Origin: LMUY01 sp965199005
GTDB lineage: Bacteria > Pseudomonadota > Alphaproteobacteria > Acetobacterales > Acetobacteraceae
Length of the DNA stretch: 64,000 nt
NCBI GenBank assembly: GCA_965199005.1
Contig: CBDAQK010000007.1
Location: forward strand, 124,001 to 188,000
Direction: 5' to 3'
This document shows, piece after piece, positions 50,228 through 59,256 of this stretch (position 1 is its first letter; every line of letters starts with the position of its first letter). The position numbers were made by a program, and so were the translations under genes. The notes beneath the pieces are model-generated. The model saw only the letters and a list, made by a program, of their open reading frames with translations. It was not told where the DNA came from and made no database searches.

Positions 50228-52408
50228 TCACACCAGGTCGTAGCGGTCGGCGTTCATCACCTTGTTCCATGCCGCTACGAACTGCTTCACGAACTTCTGC
50301 TGGGAATCTGCACAGGCATAGGCCTCGGCAAATGCGCGGAGCTGCGAGTGCGACCCGAAGATGAGGTCGACCCGCGTGCCAGTCCACTTCACCTCCTTGG
50401 TCTTGCGGTCCCGGCCCTCGTACGCATTGTCGGAGGCGGTCGGCATCCACTCCGTGTCCATGGTCAGCAGGTTGACGAAGAAGTCGTTCGTGAGCTTTCC
50501 AACCTGGTGGGTGAAGACGCCATGCTTCGAGCCATTGGCCGTGGCACCCAACACGCGCAGGCCGCCGACGAGCACCGTCATCTCCGGCGCCGTCAGCCGC
50601 AGCAACTCGGCCCGGTCCACCAGCGCCTCCTCAGGCGCCATGAACTGCGCGCCCTCGTAGTAGTTGCGGAAACCGTCCGCAGTAGGCTCCAGCGGAGCGA
50701 AGGAGGCAGCATCGGTCTGCTCCGCCGATGCATCCATGCGACCGGGCGTGAATGGCACCTTGATGTCGATTCCGGCATCCTTGGCCGCCTTCTCGACCGC
50801 CGCGCAACCACCGAGGACGATCAGGTCGGCCAGCGAGACCTTCTTCCCGCCCGTCGCCGACGAATTGAACGCCGTTTGAACCGCTTCGAGTTGCTCGAGC
50901 ACCTTCGCCAGCTCAGGCGGGTTGTTCACCGGCCAATCCTTCTGCGGCGCGAGCCGGATACGCGCGCCATTGGCGCCGCCGCGCTTGTCCGAACCACGGA
51001 ACGTCGAGGCCGACGCCCAAGCGGCCGACACGAGTTGCGGCACGGTCAACCCGGTGGCCAGGATTTGCGCCTTGAGCACCTCGATCTCTGGCTCCTGAAC
51101 CAGCGCATGATCCAGCGCGGGAATCGGATCCTGCCAGATCAGCGTCTCCTTGGGGACGAGCGGGCCTATGTAGCGCTGGATTGGACCCATGTCGCGGTGG
51201 GTGAGCTTGAACCACGCCCGGGCGAACGCGTCCGCGAACTGATCGGGATGTTCATAAAACCGCCGCGAGATCTTTTCGTAGGCCGGGTCCATCCGCAACG
51301 CGAGGTCCGAGGTCAGCATGGTCGGCACCCGCTTCTTCGACGGATCGTGCGCGTCCGGGATGTCGGCGGGGGCATCCTTCGCCTGCCATTGATAGGCACC
51401 TGCAGGGCTCTTCGTCAGCTCCCATTCGAACTTGAACAGGTTGTCAAAGTAGTGGTTGCTCCACGTCGTGGGCGTCTGCGACCAGATGACTTCCGGTCCG
51501 CCGGTGATCGCATCGGCTCCGAAGCCCAGGCCGTGTTTGCTACGCCAGCCGAGCCCCTGGTCCTCCACGGAGCCGCCCTCCGGCTCCGGTCCCACAAAGG
51601 AGGGATCCCCCGCGCCATGAGTCTTGCCGAACGTATGGCCCCCGGCGATGAGGGCAACCGTCTCCTCGTCGTTCATCGCCATGCGCGCAAATGTCTCGCG
51701 GATGTCGCGGGCCGAGCCGACCGGGTCTGGCTTGCCGTTGGGTCCTTCAGGGTTGACGTAGATGAGGCCCATCTGCACCGCCCCAAGGGGTCCTTCGAGC
51801 TGGCGCTCGCCACTGTAGCGCTCGTCGCCCAGCCACGTTCCTTCCGGCCCCCAATAGAGTTCTTCGGGCTCCCACGTGTCGGGACGGCCGCCGGCGAAGC
51901 CGAAGGTTTTGAACCCCATCGACTCCAGGGCCACGTTGCCAACGAGGACGAAGAGGTCGGCCCAGGAGAGTTTGTCGCCGTATTTCTGCTTGATGGGCCA
52001 TAGCAGCCGGCGTGCCTTGTCCAGGTTCGCGTTGTCAGGCCAGCTATTGAGTGGCGCGAAGCGCTGCTGGCCGCTGCCAGCACCCCCGCGGCCGTCCGTC
52101 GTGCGGTAGGTCCCAGCGCTGTGCCATGCCAGACGAATGAAGAGACCGCCGTAATGGCCGAAATCCGCCGGCCACCAATCCTGCGAATCGGTCATCAGAG
52201 CGTGCAGGTCTTGGATGACGGCGTCCAGATCGAGGGTTTTGAACGCCTCGGCATAGCGGAACGCCGTATCCATGGGGTTGTTGCGCGGCGAATGCTGGGT
52301 GAGCGTGTTGAGGCTGAGCTGCTTCGGCCACCAATCCCGGTTACCGCGGACCGAGCGCCCGTGCGCCACCGGGCACCCGGAAATCTTGTTGTCGGTCAAT
52401 CCATCCAT
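50228..52408 (-). CDS. katG: Catalase-peroxidase
   Basis: A 726-residue haem enzyme removing hydrogen peroxide by catalase and peroxidase activity. The distal Arg-Trp-His is in FIRLAWHSAGTYR, and the proximal His in AGGHTFGKTHGA. The crosslink residues of KatG can be placed: Trp in LAWHS, Tyr in MGLIYVNPEG, and Met in RMAMNDEETV. The second, haem-free domain is complete. ATG 52408 was chosen because GGAG lies eight bases upstream and MDGLTDNKISGCPVAHG is the usual start. oxyR lies directly upstream on the same strand. Confidence 0.96.
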   Translation of the reverse strand: MDGLTDNKISGCPVAHGRSVRGNRDWWPKQLSLNTLTQHSPRNNPMDTAFRYAEAFKTLDLDAVIQDLHALMTDSQDWWPADFGHYGGLFIRLAWHSAGTYRTTDGRGGAGSGQQRFAPLNSWPDNANLDKARRLLWPIKQKYGDKLSWADLFVLVGNVALESMGFKTFGFAGGRPDTWEPEELYWGPEGTWLGDERYSGERQLEGPLGAVQMGLIYVNPEGPNGKPDPVGSARDIRETFARMAMNDEETVALIAGGHTFGKTHGAGDPSFVGPEPEGGSVEDQGLGWRSKHGLGFGADAITGGPEVIWSQTPTTWSNHYFDNLFKFEWELTKSPAGAYQWQAKDAPADIPDAHDPSKKRVPTMLTSDLALRMDPAYEKISRRFYEHPDQFADAFARAWFKLTHRDMGPIQRYIGPLVPKETLIWQDPIPALDHALVQEPEIEVLKAQILATGLTVPQLVSAAWASASTFRGSDKRGGANGARIRLAPQKDWPVNNPPELAKVLEQLEAVQTAFNSSATGGKKVSLADLIVLGGCAAVEKAAKDAGIDIKVPFTPGRMDASAEQTDAASFAPLEPTADGFRNYYEGAQFMAPEEALVDRAELLRLTAPEMTVLVGGLRVLGATANGSKHGVFTHQVGKLTNDFFVNLLTMDTEWMPTASDNAYEGRDRKTKEVKWTGTRVDLIFGSHSQLRAFAEAYACADSQQKFVKQFVAAWNKVMNADRYDLV

Positions 52409-52537
52409 GGTTTTTCTCCTATCGCGTGGCTCGTTCCGTTTGTCGGCGAGGACTGTCATGGTCTTCAACGTGACGGCGGGATTTGGCCCCATTGATCGCA
52501 AGACGGCAATCTAGCGGCGGCGCGCGGCATTGGGAAA

Positions 52538-52567
52538 TTGATTATCACTTGATGATACATCGATCAA
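52538..52567. promoter_or_regulatory. AT-rich dyad between oxyR and katG, candidate OxyR site
   Basis: TTGAT at 52538 and ATCAA ending at 52567 bracket TATCACTTGATGATACATCG, an AT-rich patch in otherwise GC-rich DNA, 130-171 bp upstream of the katG start. The ATNATNNNNATNAT character is OxyR-like, but the fit to the consensus is only partial. Confidence 0.3.
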
Positions 52568-52586
52568 GGCGATCAATGCGGCGTCG

Positions 52587-53483
52587 TTACACGGGATGGA
52601 CACCCTTTGGCAGGTGATCGCGGAGGGTCTTCGCCAGAAGGTGGACGTCACGACACCTCGAGTAGTTGCGTCGCCAGACCAAGCCGATGCGCCGGCCCAC
52701 GCCCGGCTCCAGCGGCCGCGTCGTCACGGCATGATTGTGGGATTCACTGCGTGCCAGCGCCGGCAGCAGCGTGCTGCCCAGCCCGGCCGCTACCATTTGC
52801 AGGATGGTATGCAGGCTCGTCGCGCGGAAATCCTCTTCGGCATCCCGGTTTGCTGTCCCGCAAATCGCCAAAGCCTGATCGCGCAAGCAGTGCCCCTCGG
52901 TGAGCAGCAGCAGGCGTTGGCCACGCAGCTCCGCCTCCGTCATGACGGCGTCGGTGACTGGCCCACGGCCCTTGGGTTCGGCGAACCAAAACGGCTCATC
53001 AAAAAGGGCAAGGGTCTCCAGGCGCTCATCGGGAACCGGAAGCGCCATCAGCGCGGCGTCAAGCCGATAGGAACACAGCCTTTCCAAGAGGGGCGTGGTG
53101 AGATCCTCCCGAAGCGCCAGCCGCAGCTCCGGATAATCCTTCTTCATTGCAGGCACGAGCCAGGGCAGGACGTAGGGTCCAAGGGTCGGGATGACGCCGA
53201 GGCTGAACCCCCCGGCCAGGGGCCCGGATAGGTGCTGGCCGACACTGATGATGGTCTCGACATCGGCCAAGACCTGACGGGCGCGCCCAGCGATATCCAC
53301 ACCGATGGCGGTCATGCTGACGGATTTGGTCGTTCGCTCGAACAGCGTGACGCCGAGCTGCTGCTCAAGCTTCTTGATTTGGGTGCTGAGCGTGGATTGA
53401 CCGATGTCGCAGGCGGCGGCAGCGCGCCCGAAATGGCCGTGATCGGCAAGGGCGACGACGTAGCGTAAATCCTGGAGGGTCAT
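52587..53483 (-). CDS. oxyR: Hydrogen peroxide-sensing regulator OxyR
   Basis: A 298-residue LysR-type activator. HTH MTLQDLRYVVALADHGHFGR followed by GQSTLSTQIKKLEQQLGV. The redox centre is recognisable in LLLLTEGHCLRDQALAIC, with both cysteines spaced as in E. coli C199 and C208, and the family segment FRATSLHTILQMVAAGLGS follows. Peroxide forms the disulfide and activates katG. The start is ATG 53483, since MTLQDLRY is the standard opening. It is 178 bp upstream of katG on the same strand, a common OxyR-KatG arrangement. Confidence 0.93.
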   Translation of the reverse strand: MTLQDLRYVVALADHGHFGRAAAACDIGQSTLSTQIKKLEQQLGVTLFERTTKSVSMTAIGVDIAGRARQVLADVETIISVGQHLSGPLAGGFSLGVIPTLGPYVLPWLVPAMKKDYPELRLALREDLTTPLLERLCSYRLDAALMALPVPDERLETLALFDEPFWFAEPKGRGPVTDAVMTEAELRGQRLLLLTEGHCLRDQALAICGTANRDAEEDFRATSLHTILQMVAAGLGSTLLPALARSESHNHAVTTRPLEPGVGRRIGLVWRRNYSRCRDVHLLAKTLRDHLPKGVHPV

Positions 53484-53574
53484 GCGCGCGGCGGGTCCAT
53501 TGGCCACATCGATCAAACATCGAGCAGTCATCGAACGCCGGTCGCTACCGGGAGTTTGATTTGGGTCTATACAA

Positions 53575-53637
53575 GTAGGGTGGGCTTTAGCCCACCGCTT
53601 CGAGGCGCCGCACGAACGCTTGGTGGGCTAAAGCCCA
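53575..53637. repeat. REPIN-like pair downstream of flhA (TGGGCTTTAGCCCA family)
   Basis: TGGGCTTTAGCCCA (53581-53594) and its exact reverse complement TGGGCTAAAGCCCA (53624-53637) are 29 bp apart. The left copy is extended by GTAGGG. They form an inverted pair of REP hairpins. The element lies between the flhA stop and the oxyR start and may end flhA transcription. A sister copy sits on the other side of flhA. Confidence 0.8.
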
Positions 53638-53665
53638 AACGACGACGACATATGTACAGGGCGCG

Positions 53666-55732
53666 TCAGATCGTGCCAACCGTCCGGATTCGTGCCCGCG
53701 GGAAAATTTCCGCCTGGGCCAGCACGGGGGTAGACGGGCGGATGCGTTCCACCACCGCCCGCAAATGCGCGCGTATCCCGCCGGACGCCAGCAGCACCGG
53801 CATTTCCCCGATCGCTTGCGCCGCATCGAACGAGGCACGCAGCCGCTGCATGAACTCCCCGAGCTTCGACGGCGCCATGGCCAATTGGCGGTCTTCCGGT
53901 GGCCCGACCAGGCTTTCCGCGAAAGCCAGCTCCCATTCCGGCGACAGCGTCACCAGCGGAATGTAGCCGGACGGCCCGGTGTGGCTGTCGCTGATCTGCC
54001 GCGCCAGACGGCCGCGGACATGCGCCACGATCATCCCCGCCGGGCGCGAATGGCCGCCGCACGCCTCGGCGATCCCCTCCAAAACCGTCGGCAGGTCGCG
54101 GATCGACACCCGTTCTGCCAGCAGCGCCTGCAGCACGCGCTGGACGCCGCCGACGCTGATCTGCGATGGGATCAGGTCAGCCACCAGCTTCTGCTGCTCC
54201 CGCGGCAACTCGTCCAACAACTTCTGCGTCTCGGCGTAGGACAGCAATTCCGCCATGCTGTCGCGCACGATTTCGGTGATGTGGGTGGTGAGCACGGAAG
54301 GCGGGTCGACCACGGTGCAGCCGCGGGCCATCGCCTCGTCGCGCCGGCCGGGCTCGACCCATAGCGCGGGCAGGCCAAAGGTTGGTTCGATGGTGCGCTC
54401 GCCGGGAAAGGGCGGGATGCCCCCATTCGGGTCCATCACCAGCAACTGGGTCGGGCGCAACTCGCCGCGGCCGGCCTCGATCTCCTTGATCCGGATCGAA
54501 TAGATGTCGGCCCCGAGTTGCACGTTGTCCTGGATACGGACCGGGGGGAGCACGAACCCCATCTCTGCTGCGATCGCCCGGCGCAGCCCCTTGATCTGCT
54601 CGGTCAGTCGTGGGGTATCGCCCCCTGCCAGTGCCAGCAGCCCGTATCCGAGCTCCAGCCGGATCATGTCCATGCGGAGCGAGTCGGCAATGGGCGCCTC
54701 GCCGGAGGCTTTGGGGATGGCGGGTGCCGTCTCGTCCAATGGCTTCGGCGGCGGATGTTTCCAGCGCATCCAGGCGCCACCGCCCGCGAGGCCAGCCAGC
54801 GCCATGAACGGCAGAAACGGCAATCCAGGCATCAGCGCCAGCACGGCTGCCGCACCGCCCGCCATGGCCAGGGGCTTGGGGCTGCCACCCAATTGGCGGA
54901 TCAGCACGGTATCAGCCGCGCCCTCCATGCCGCCCTTGGTGACCACGATGCCGGCCGCGGTGGAGACCAGGAGCGCCGGGATTTGCGACACCAGCCCGTC
55001 ACCGATCGAAAGGGTGGTGAAGGTGGCGGCAGCATCCGCCAGCGGCATGCCGTGGCGGATCAACCCGATGGCAAACCCGCCGAAGACGTTGATGCTGGTG
55101 ATCAGCAACCCGGCGATCGCATCGCCGCGCACGAACTTCGCCGCACCGTCCATCGCACCGTAGAACCCGCTTTCCTCTTCCAGTTCCTTGCGGCGGAGTT
55201 TGGCGCGGGTTTCGTTGATCAGGCCCGAGGAGAGGTCCGAGTCGATCGCCATCTGCTTGCCGGGCATCGCGTCCAAGCTAAACCGGGCGGCAACCTCGGC
55301 GATGCGGCCGGAACCCTTGGTGATGACCATGAAGTTCACCACCAGCAGGATGGCAAACAGGATGACGCCGATGACGACGTCGCCCCCCATCAGGAAGCCG
55401 CCGAACGCTGCAACCACGTGCCCGGCGGCCAGCGGCCCTTCGCTGCCGTGGCTCAGGATCAGCCGCGTGGTCGCGACGTTCAACGACAGCCGCAGCAGCG
55501 TGGTGAGCAGCAGCAATGTGGGGAAGGAGGTGAAATCCAGCGGCCGCTTCAAGAACAGCGCCACCATGAGCACGAGGACCGAGGCGGTGATGGAGAGCGC
55601 CAGCCCCATATCCAGCAACACCGTCGGCAACGGAATGACCAGCACGGCGAGAAGCATGACCATGCCGAACGCCAGCCCGACATCCGTGCCGGGTGAGTAT
55701 TTCTTGGAAAGCGCCTGGAATTGCGCGAGCAT
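53666..55732 (-). CDS. flhA: Flagellar export gate protein FlhA
   Basis: A 688-residue inner-membrane component of the flagellar type III secretion gate. Eight membrane spans occupy about residues 20-320 (VLLDMGLALSITASVLVL, VITKGSGRIAEVAARFS). The FHIPEP family signature and the Arg/Glu-rich region (RAKLRRKELEEESGFYGAMD) are intact, and a cytosolic four-subdomain part follows. Length is normal. It is the last gene of the minus-strand flagellar cluster and is separated from flbD by 158 bp containing a REPIN-like element. Confidence 0.95.
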   Translation of the reverse strand: MLAQFQALSKKYSPGTDVGLAFGMVMLLAVLVIPLPTVLLDMGLALSITASVLVLMVALFLKRPLDFTSFPTLLLLTTLLRLSLNVATTRLILSHGSEGPLAAGHVVAAFGGFLMGGDVVIGVILFAILLVVNFMVITKGSGRIAEVAARFSLDAMPGKQMAIDSDLSSGLINETRAKLRRKELEEESGFYGAMDGAAKFVRGDAIAGLLITSINVFGGFAIGLIRHGMPLADAAATFTTLSIGDGLVSQIPALLVSTAAGIVVTKGGMEGAADTVLIRQLGGSPKPLAMAGGAAAVLALMPGLPFLPFMALAGLAGGGAWMRWKHPPPKPLDETAPAIPKASGEAPIADSLRMDMIRLELGYGLLALAGGDTPRLTEQIKGLRRAIAAEMGFVLPPVRIQDNVQLGADIYSIRIKEIEAGRGELRPTQLLVMDPNGGIPPFPGERTIEPTFGLPALWVEPGRRDEAMARGCTVVDPPSVLTTHITEIVRDSMAELLSYAETQKLLDELPREQQKLVADLIPSQISVGGVQRVLQALLAERVSIRDLPTVLEGIAEACGGHSRPAGMIVAHVRGRLARQISDSHTGPSGYIPLVTLSPEWELAFAESLVGPPEDRQLAMAPSKLGEFMQRLRASFDAAQAIGEMPVLLASGGIRAHLRAVVERIRPSTPVLAQAEIFPRARIRTVGTI

Positions 55733-55788
55733 CTAGTACAGCGTTCCCATGGAACGACTCGTATCCCGCCCCTTGACGCAGGCCCTTC

Positions 55789-55857
55789 GTAGGGTGGGCG
55801 TCAGCCCACCGCTGCGAGGCGCGGTGCGAAACCATGGTGGGCCAAAGCCCACCCTAC
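55789..55857. repeat. REPIN-like pair between flbD and flhA
   Basis: Left arm GTAGGGTGGGCGTCAGCC-CACC at 55789-55810, right arm GGTGGGCCAAAGCCC-ACCCTAC at 55836-55857. Outer parts are complementary and each half is itself a near palindrome. The middle (GCTGCGAGGCGCGGTGCGAA) matches the middle of the copy at 53575. Being upstream of flhA on its strand, it may affect read-through from flbD. Confidence 0.8.
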
Positions 55858-55890
55858 GAGTTTCTTGGAGCCGCTTCATGAGGAAAATAC

Positions 55891-57243
55891 CTAGGCCGCC
55901 ATGCCCGGGGGTGTGACTTCCATCCCGGCGGCGGTGTAGTCCCGCAACTTGTTGCGCAGGGCACGGATTGAAATCCCAAGAATGGTGGCCGCATGGGTGC
56001 GGTTGCCCAGCGTGTGCGTGAGCGTATGCAGGATCAGGTCCCGCTCCACCTCGTCCATCGTGCGGCCGACCAGGCCGGCCACGCCGCCGGATGTCGTGAC
56101 GTTGGGCGCGCCTGCGGCAGCCGGCGTGGGAGCGGCGGCGCCGGCCAGTTCCACCGTATCCACCTCGTCGCCGGCGGAGAGCAGGACGGCGCGATGAATG
56201 GTATTCTCGAGCTCCCGTACATTGCCGCGCCAGCCATGGGCGGCCAGCCGCGCATGTGCCACGGCTGCGATCGGCCGCGCCGCCAACCCGTTCACCTCGG
56301 CATAATGGCGCGCGTAGTGGTCCGCCAGGGGGCCGATATCGCCGGGCCGTTCGCGTAGCGCCGGGATGCGGAGGCTGACCACGTTCAGCCGGAAATACAA
56401 ATCTTCGCGGAAGCGCCCGGCGGTGCAATCGGCTAGCAAATCCCGGTTGCTGGTGGCGAGGATCCGGACGTTCACCTTCACCGGGCCGGTGCCGCCCACG
56501 CGGTCGATTTCGCGCTCCTGAATGGCGCGGAGCAACTTGGCCTGTAGCCGCACATCCATCTCGCTGATCTCGTCCAGCAGGATGGTGCCACCGTCGGCGG
56601 CCTCGAACTTCCCGATGCGCCGCGCCGCAGCACCGCTGAACGCACCGCGCTCATGGCCGAACATCTCGGATTCGAGCAGATTTTCCGGGATGGCAGCACA
56701 GTTCAGCGCCACGAAGGGCCCGGTGGCGCGGCGGGACTTGCGGTGGATGTGCCGCGCCACGACCTCCTTGCCCGTGCCGCTTTCCCCTGTGATCAGGACC
56801 GACGCTTCGGCGCCTGCCACCTGTTCGGCCCGGCGCAGACAGGCGAGCATGGCCGGGTCGCGGGCGATCAGGGTGTGGCTATCGCCGCTCGCCGCCTCCA
56901 GGATCGCGGCGATCAGATCCGGGTCGGGCGGTAGCGGCAGGAACTCGCGCGCGCCCTCCCGGATGGCGCGGATCGCGGCGGGGGCATCGGCATCCATCCC
57001 GCATGCCACCACCCCCACGGCCATGCGTTCAGCAGACAAGGCCCGTACCAGCGCGCCGATGTCGTGGCTGACTTCGCACAGCACGATGTCCACCCGCGCG
57101 TCCTGTCGCAGCCGGGCCAGCGCGGGCTCGATCCCGTCCACCTGTTCCAGCTTGGCACCGCGGGCGATCGCCATCCGGGCTGCCTTCGCCAGCTCGCCCG
57201 ATAACGCCCCGATAAGGAGAACCCTCATTCCGCCACTACTCAT
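55891..57243 (-). CDS. flbD: Sigma-54-dependent flagellar regulator FlbD
   Basis: A 450-residue enhancer-binding protein. A divergent receiver-like domain (about 1-115) leads into the AAA+ domain: Walker A GESGTGKEVV, the loop GAFSGA (usually GAFTGA), Walker B GGTILLDEISEMD, and RFREDLYFRLNVV. A Fis-type HTH closes the protein (RTHAATILGISIRALRNKL). The phosphorylation aspartate of a normal receiver appears replaced (VLCEVSHD). That matches Caulobacter FlbD, which is controlled by FliX rather than by a kinase. It activates late flagellar sigma-54 promoters. ATG 57243 is preferred, with AAGGA upstream. Confidence 0.9.
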   Translation of the reverse strand: MSSGGMRVLLIGALSGELAKAARMAIARGAKLEQVDGIEPALARLRQDARVDIVLCEVSHDIGALVRALSAERMAVGVVACGMDADAPAAIRAIREGAREFLPLPPDPDLIAAILEAASGDSHTLIARDPAMLACLRRAEQVAGAEASVLITGESGTGKEVVARHIHRKSRRATGPFVALNCAAIPENLLESEMFGHERGAFSGAAARRIGKFEAADGGTILLDEISEMDVRLQAKLLRAIQEREIDRVGGTGPVKVNVRILATSNRDLLADCTAGRFREDLYFRLNVVSLRIPALRERPGDIGPLADHYARHYAEVNGLAARPIAAVAHARLAAHGWRGNVRELENTIHRAVLLSAGDEVDTVELAGAAAPTPAAAGAPNVTTSGGVAGLVGRTMDEVERDLILHTLTHTLGNRTHAATILGISIRALRNKLRDYTAAGMEVTPPGMAA

Positions 57244-57267
57244 CACGCATCCTTACGACCGTTCCGC

Positions 57268-57582
57268 TCATGACCGATCCGCCTTCACGATTTCCGTCAT
57301 GGTCACGCCGAGGCGGTTGTCGTCGACCATCACCACCTCGCCGCGTGCGACCAGGCGGTTGTTGACGTAGATGTCGATCGCCTCGCCCAGCTTGCGGTCC
57401 AACTCCACCACCGCGCCACGTCCTAATTTGAGCAGTTGGCTCACCTGCATCGTTGCCTTGCCGAGCACGGCGCTGACGGTGACGGGGATGTCGTACACCG
57501 CCTCCAGGTCTCGGACCGCCCGCGCCGATCCGGCACTGGCGGCCGTGTCCGCCAGTTCCATCAGGTCCATTGAGTCAGGCAT
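57268..57582 (-). CDS. fliN: Flagellar motor switch protein FliN
   Basis: A 104-residue C-ring protein with the SpoA/FliMN domain. VYDIPVTVSAVLGKATMQV, LLKLGRGAVVELDR and EAIDIYVNNRLVARGEVVMV are the core. It overlaps the fliH gene end by 8 bp. No fliM follows in the cluster, as in the Caulobacter fliF operon where fliM is elsewhere. Confidence 0.94.
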   Translation of the reverse strand: MPDSMDLMELADTAASAGSARAVRDLEAVYDIPVTVSAVLGKATMQVSQLLKLGRGAVVELDRKLGEAIDIYVNNRLVARGEVVMVDDNRLGVTMTEIVKADRS

Positions 57583-58243
57583 CTGTCATCTCCTTTTGCA
57601 GCAGGCCCATAGAGGCCAGTGCGTCTTCGACCATCTGTCGCGCGCGACCGGCGTCGCGGATCACGGAGCCATCGGCCCAGCTGATCCTGGCGTCGCCCGG
57701 TGCCACTGCGTCGGTTGGCAATAGGTTAATCCGTTCCGCCAATTCGAAATCCAGTGCGGCTATTTCAGCCTCCATCGTCGCTGCCATCTGCGGATTGACC
57801 CGCACGACGATTTTTGGCTCGTCGATCAGTCCCGGCAAGATGGCCTTGGAAAGCGCACTGAGTTCGGCCGCGCCATGGTTTTTGCACAGGGCAGGCAGGC
57901 AGACGGTGAGTGCGGTCAACATCAGCTTGGCCATGCTGTCTGCCGCCGCCATCGCGACGTCACGCGCGCCAGCACGGCTGTCCGCCAAGCCGGTGGCCAG
58001 CAGGCTCAACATATGGAGGCGTGTCGCCGCCAATCCGTGCTCCGTCTCGGCGCGGCCTGCTGCCCGCGCTTCGGCCCGGGCCGCATCCAGCTCGGCGGCC
58101 GTGAAGCTCGGTTCGATGATTTCCGGCTCCGGTGCGGTTTCCTCATCAGGGGTGGGCTGGGTTTCCCCATCATCGTCGAAATCTTCGGCATACAGCACGC
58201 CGAGTACGCCGGGCCGATGGGATTTGAAGGTGGTGGCAACCAT
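57575..58243 (-). CDS. fliH: Flagellar export apparatus protein FliH (FlbE-type)
   Basis: A 222-residue protein in the fliH position. An acidic N-terminal part with EDFDDDGETQPTPDEE is followed by an Ala/Glu-rich coiled coil (AELDAARAEARAAGRAETE). The C-terminal domain resembles FliH/V-ATPase E (VRVNPQMAATMEAEIAALD, ISWADGSVIRDAGR). FliH holds the export ATPase FliI near the gate. Sequence conservation in this family is low, so operon position carries part of the weight. Start and fliG stop overlap by one base. Confidence 0.82.
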   Translation of the reverse strand: MVATTFKSHRPGVLGVLYAEDFDDDGETQPTPDEETAPEPEIIEPSFTAAELDAARAEARAAGRAETEHGLAATRLHMLSLLATGLADSRAGARDVAMAAADSMAKLMLTALTVCLPALCKNHGAAELSALSKAILPGLIDEPKIVVRVNPQMAATMEAEIAALDFELAERINLLPTDAVAPGDARISWADGSVIRDAGRARQMVEDALASMGLLQKEMTDA

Positions 58244-59253
58244 TAATAGACCAACTCCTCATCCTTGCCTTCGCCGATCTCGATCGTGCCGGAGGCAGCG
58301 AGTTCTTTGGCTAGTATGACGATGGCCGCCTGCGCATCGTCCACGTCGCGCAGCTTGACCGGGCCCAATCCCTCGATGTCGTCGCGCAGCATCTTTCCCG
58401 CGCGCTCGGACAGGTTCTTGAAGAACAGCTCGCGCAGGCTTTCCGACGCGCCCTTGAGGGCCAGTGGCAGCTTGTCTTTTTCCACTGCGCGCAGCAGCCC
58501 CTGGACGGCGACCGGTGACAGACGGCCAAGGTCGTCGAAGGTGAACATCAGCGCCTTGATCCGTTCCGCGGACTCGCGGTTCCGCTCTTCCAAGGCCGCC
58601 ACGAAGCGGGTTTCACTGGCACGATCCAAATTGTTGAAAATCTCCGCCATCATTTCGTGGGCGTCGCGCCGGGTCGAGCGGGCGAGATTGGACATGAATT
58701 CGGCGCGCAACGTGCGCTCCACCCCGGCCAGGACGTCTTTCTGGACGCTTTCCATCCGCAGCATCCGCATCACCACCTCGATGGAGAAGCTATCGGGCAA
58801 CAGGGTCAGGACGCGGGCGGCGTGGTCCGGCCGGATCTTGGACAGGACGACGGCGACGGTTTGCGGGTATTCGTTCTTCAGATAGTTGGCCAACACGGCC
58901 TCGTGCACGTTGCCCAGCTTGTCCCACATGGTGCGGCCGGCTGGACCGCGGATTTCCTCCATGATCTGCGCTGCGCGATCACGTGGCAGGGCCCGTTGCA
59001 ACAGCCGCTCGGTGCTTTCGTAGCTGCCGACGAGGTGGCCAAGCCCCCCCATGCTCTCCCCGAACTCGACGCACAGCCGCTCGACCATGTCGGCGCGTAT
59101 GCTGCCGAGCTGGGACATGGCGGCCGAGACTTCCTTGATCTCGTCCTCGTGCATCATGCCGAACAGCCGGGCGGATTGCTCCTCTCCCAGGGCGAGCATC
59201 AACACTGCTGCCTTCTGCGCTCCGGTGAAGCCGCTATCGTCGTTCGCGCGCAT
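58243..59253 (-). CDS. fliG: Flagellar motor switch protein FliG
   Basis: A 336-residue rotor protein that couples FliF to the stator. N-terminal FTGAQKAAVLMLALGEEQSA, the middle EYPQTVAVVLSKIRPDHAARV with the conserved PQ region, and the C-terminal charged helix FDDLGRLSPVAVQGLLRAVEKD and GPVKLRDVDDAQ, which touches MotA, are present. It starts 3 bp after fliF. Confidence 0.96.
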   Translation of the reverse strand: MRANDDSGFTGAQKAAVLMLALGEEQSARLFGMMHEDEIKEVSAAMSQLGSIRADMVERLCVEFGESMGGLGHLVGSYESTERLLQRALPRDRAAQIMEEIRGPAGRTMWDKLGNVHEAVLANYLKNEYPQTVAVVLSKIRPDHAARVLTLLPDSFSIEVVMRMLRMESVQKDVLAGVERTLRAEFMSNLARSTRRDAHEMMAEIFNNLDRASETRFVAALEERNRESAERIKALMFTFDDLGRLSPVAVQGLLRAVEKDKLPLALKGASESLRELFFKNLSERAGKMLRDDIEGLGPVKLRDVDDAQAAIVILAKELAASGTIEIGEGKDEELVY

Positions 59254-59256
59254 GGA

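Noticed and set aside
50348..52003. 551-residue frame antisense to katG
   Set aside because: High GC keeps antisense frames open. The sequence is Arg-rich with no motif, while KatG on the other strand is unambiguous.
54518..55696. 392-residue frame antisense to flhA
   Set aside because: Gln/His/Asp-rich shadow frame with no domain; FlhA is certain.
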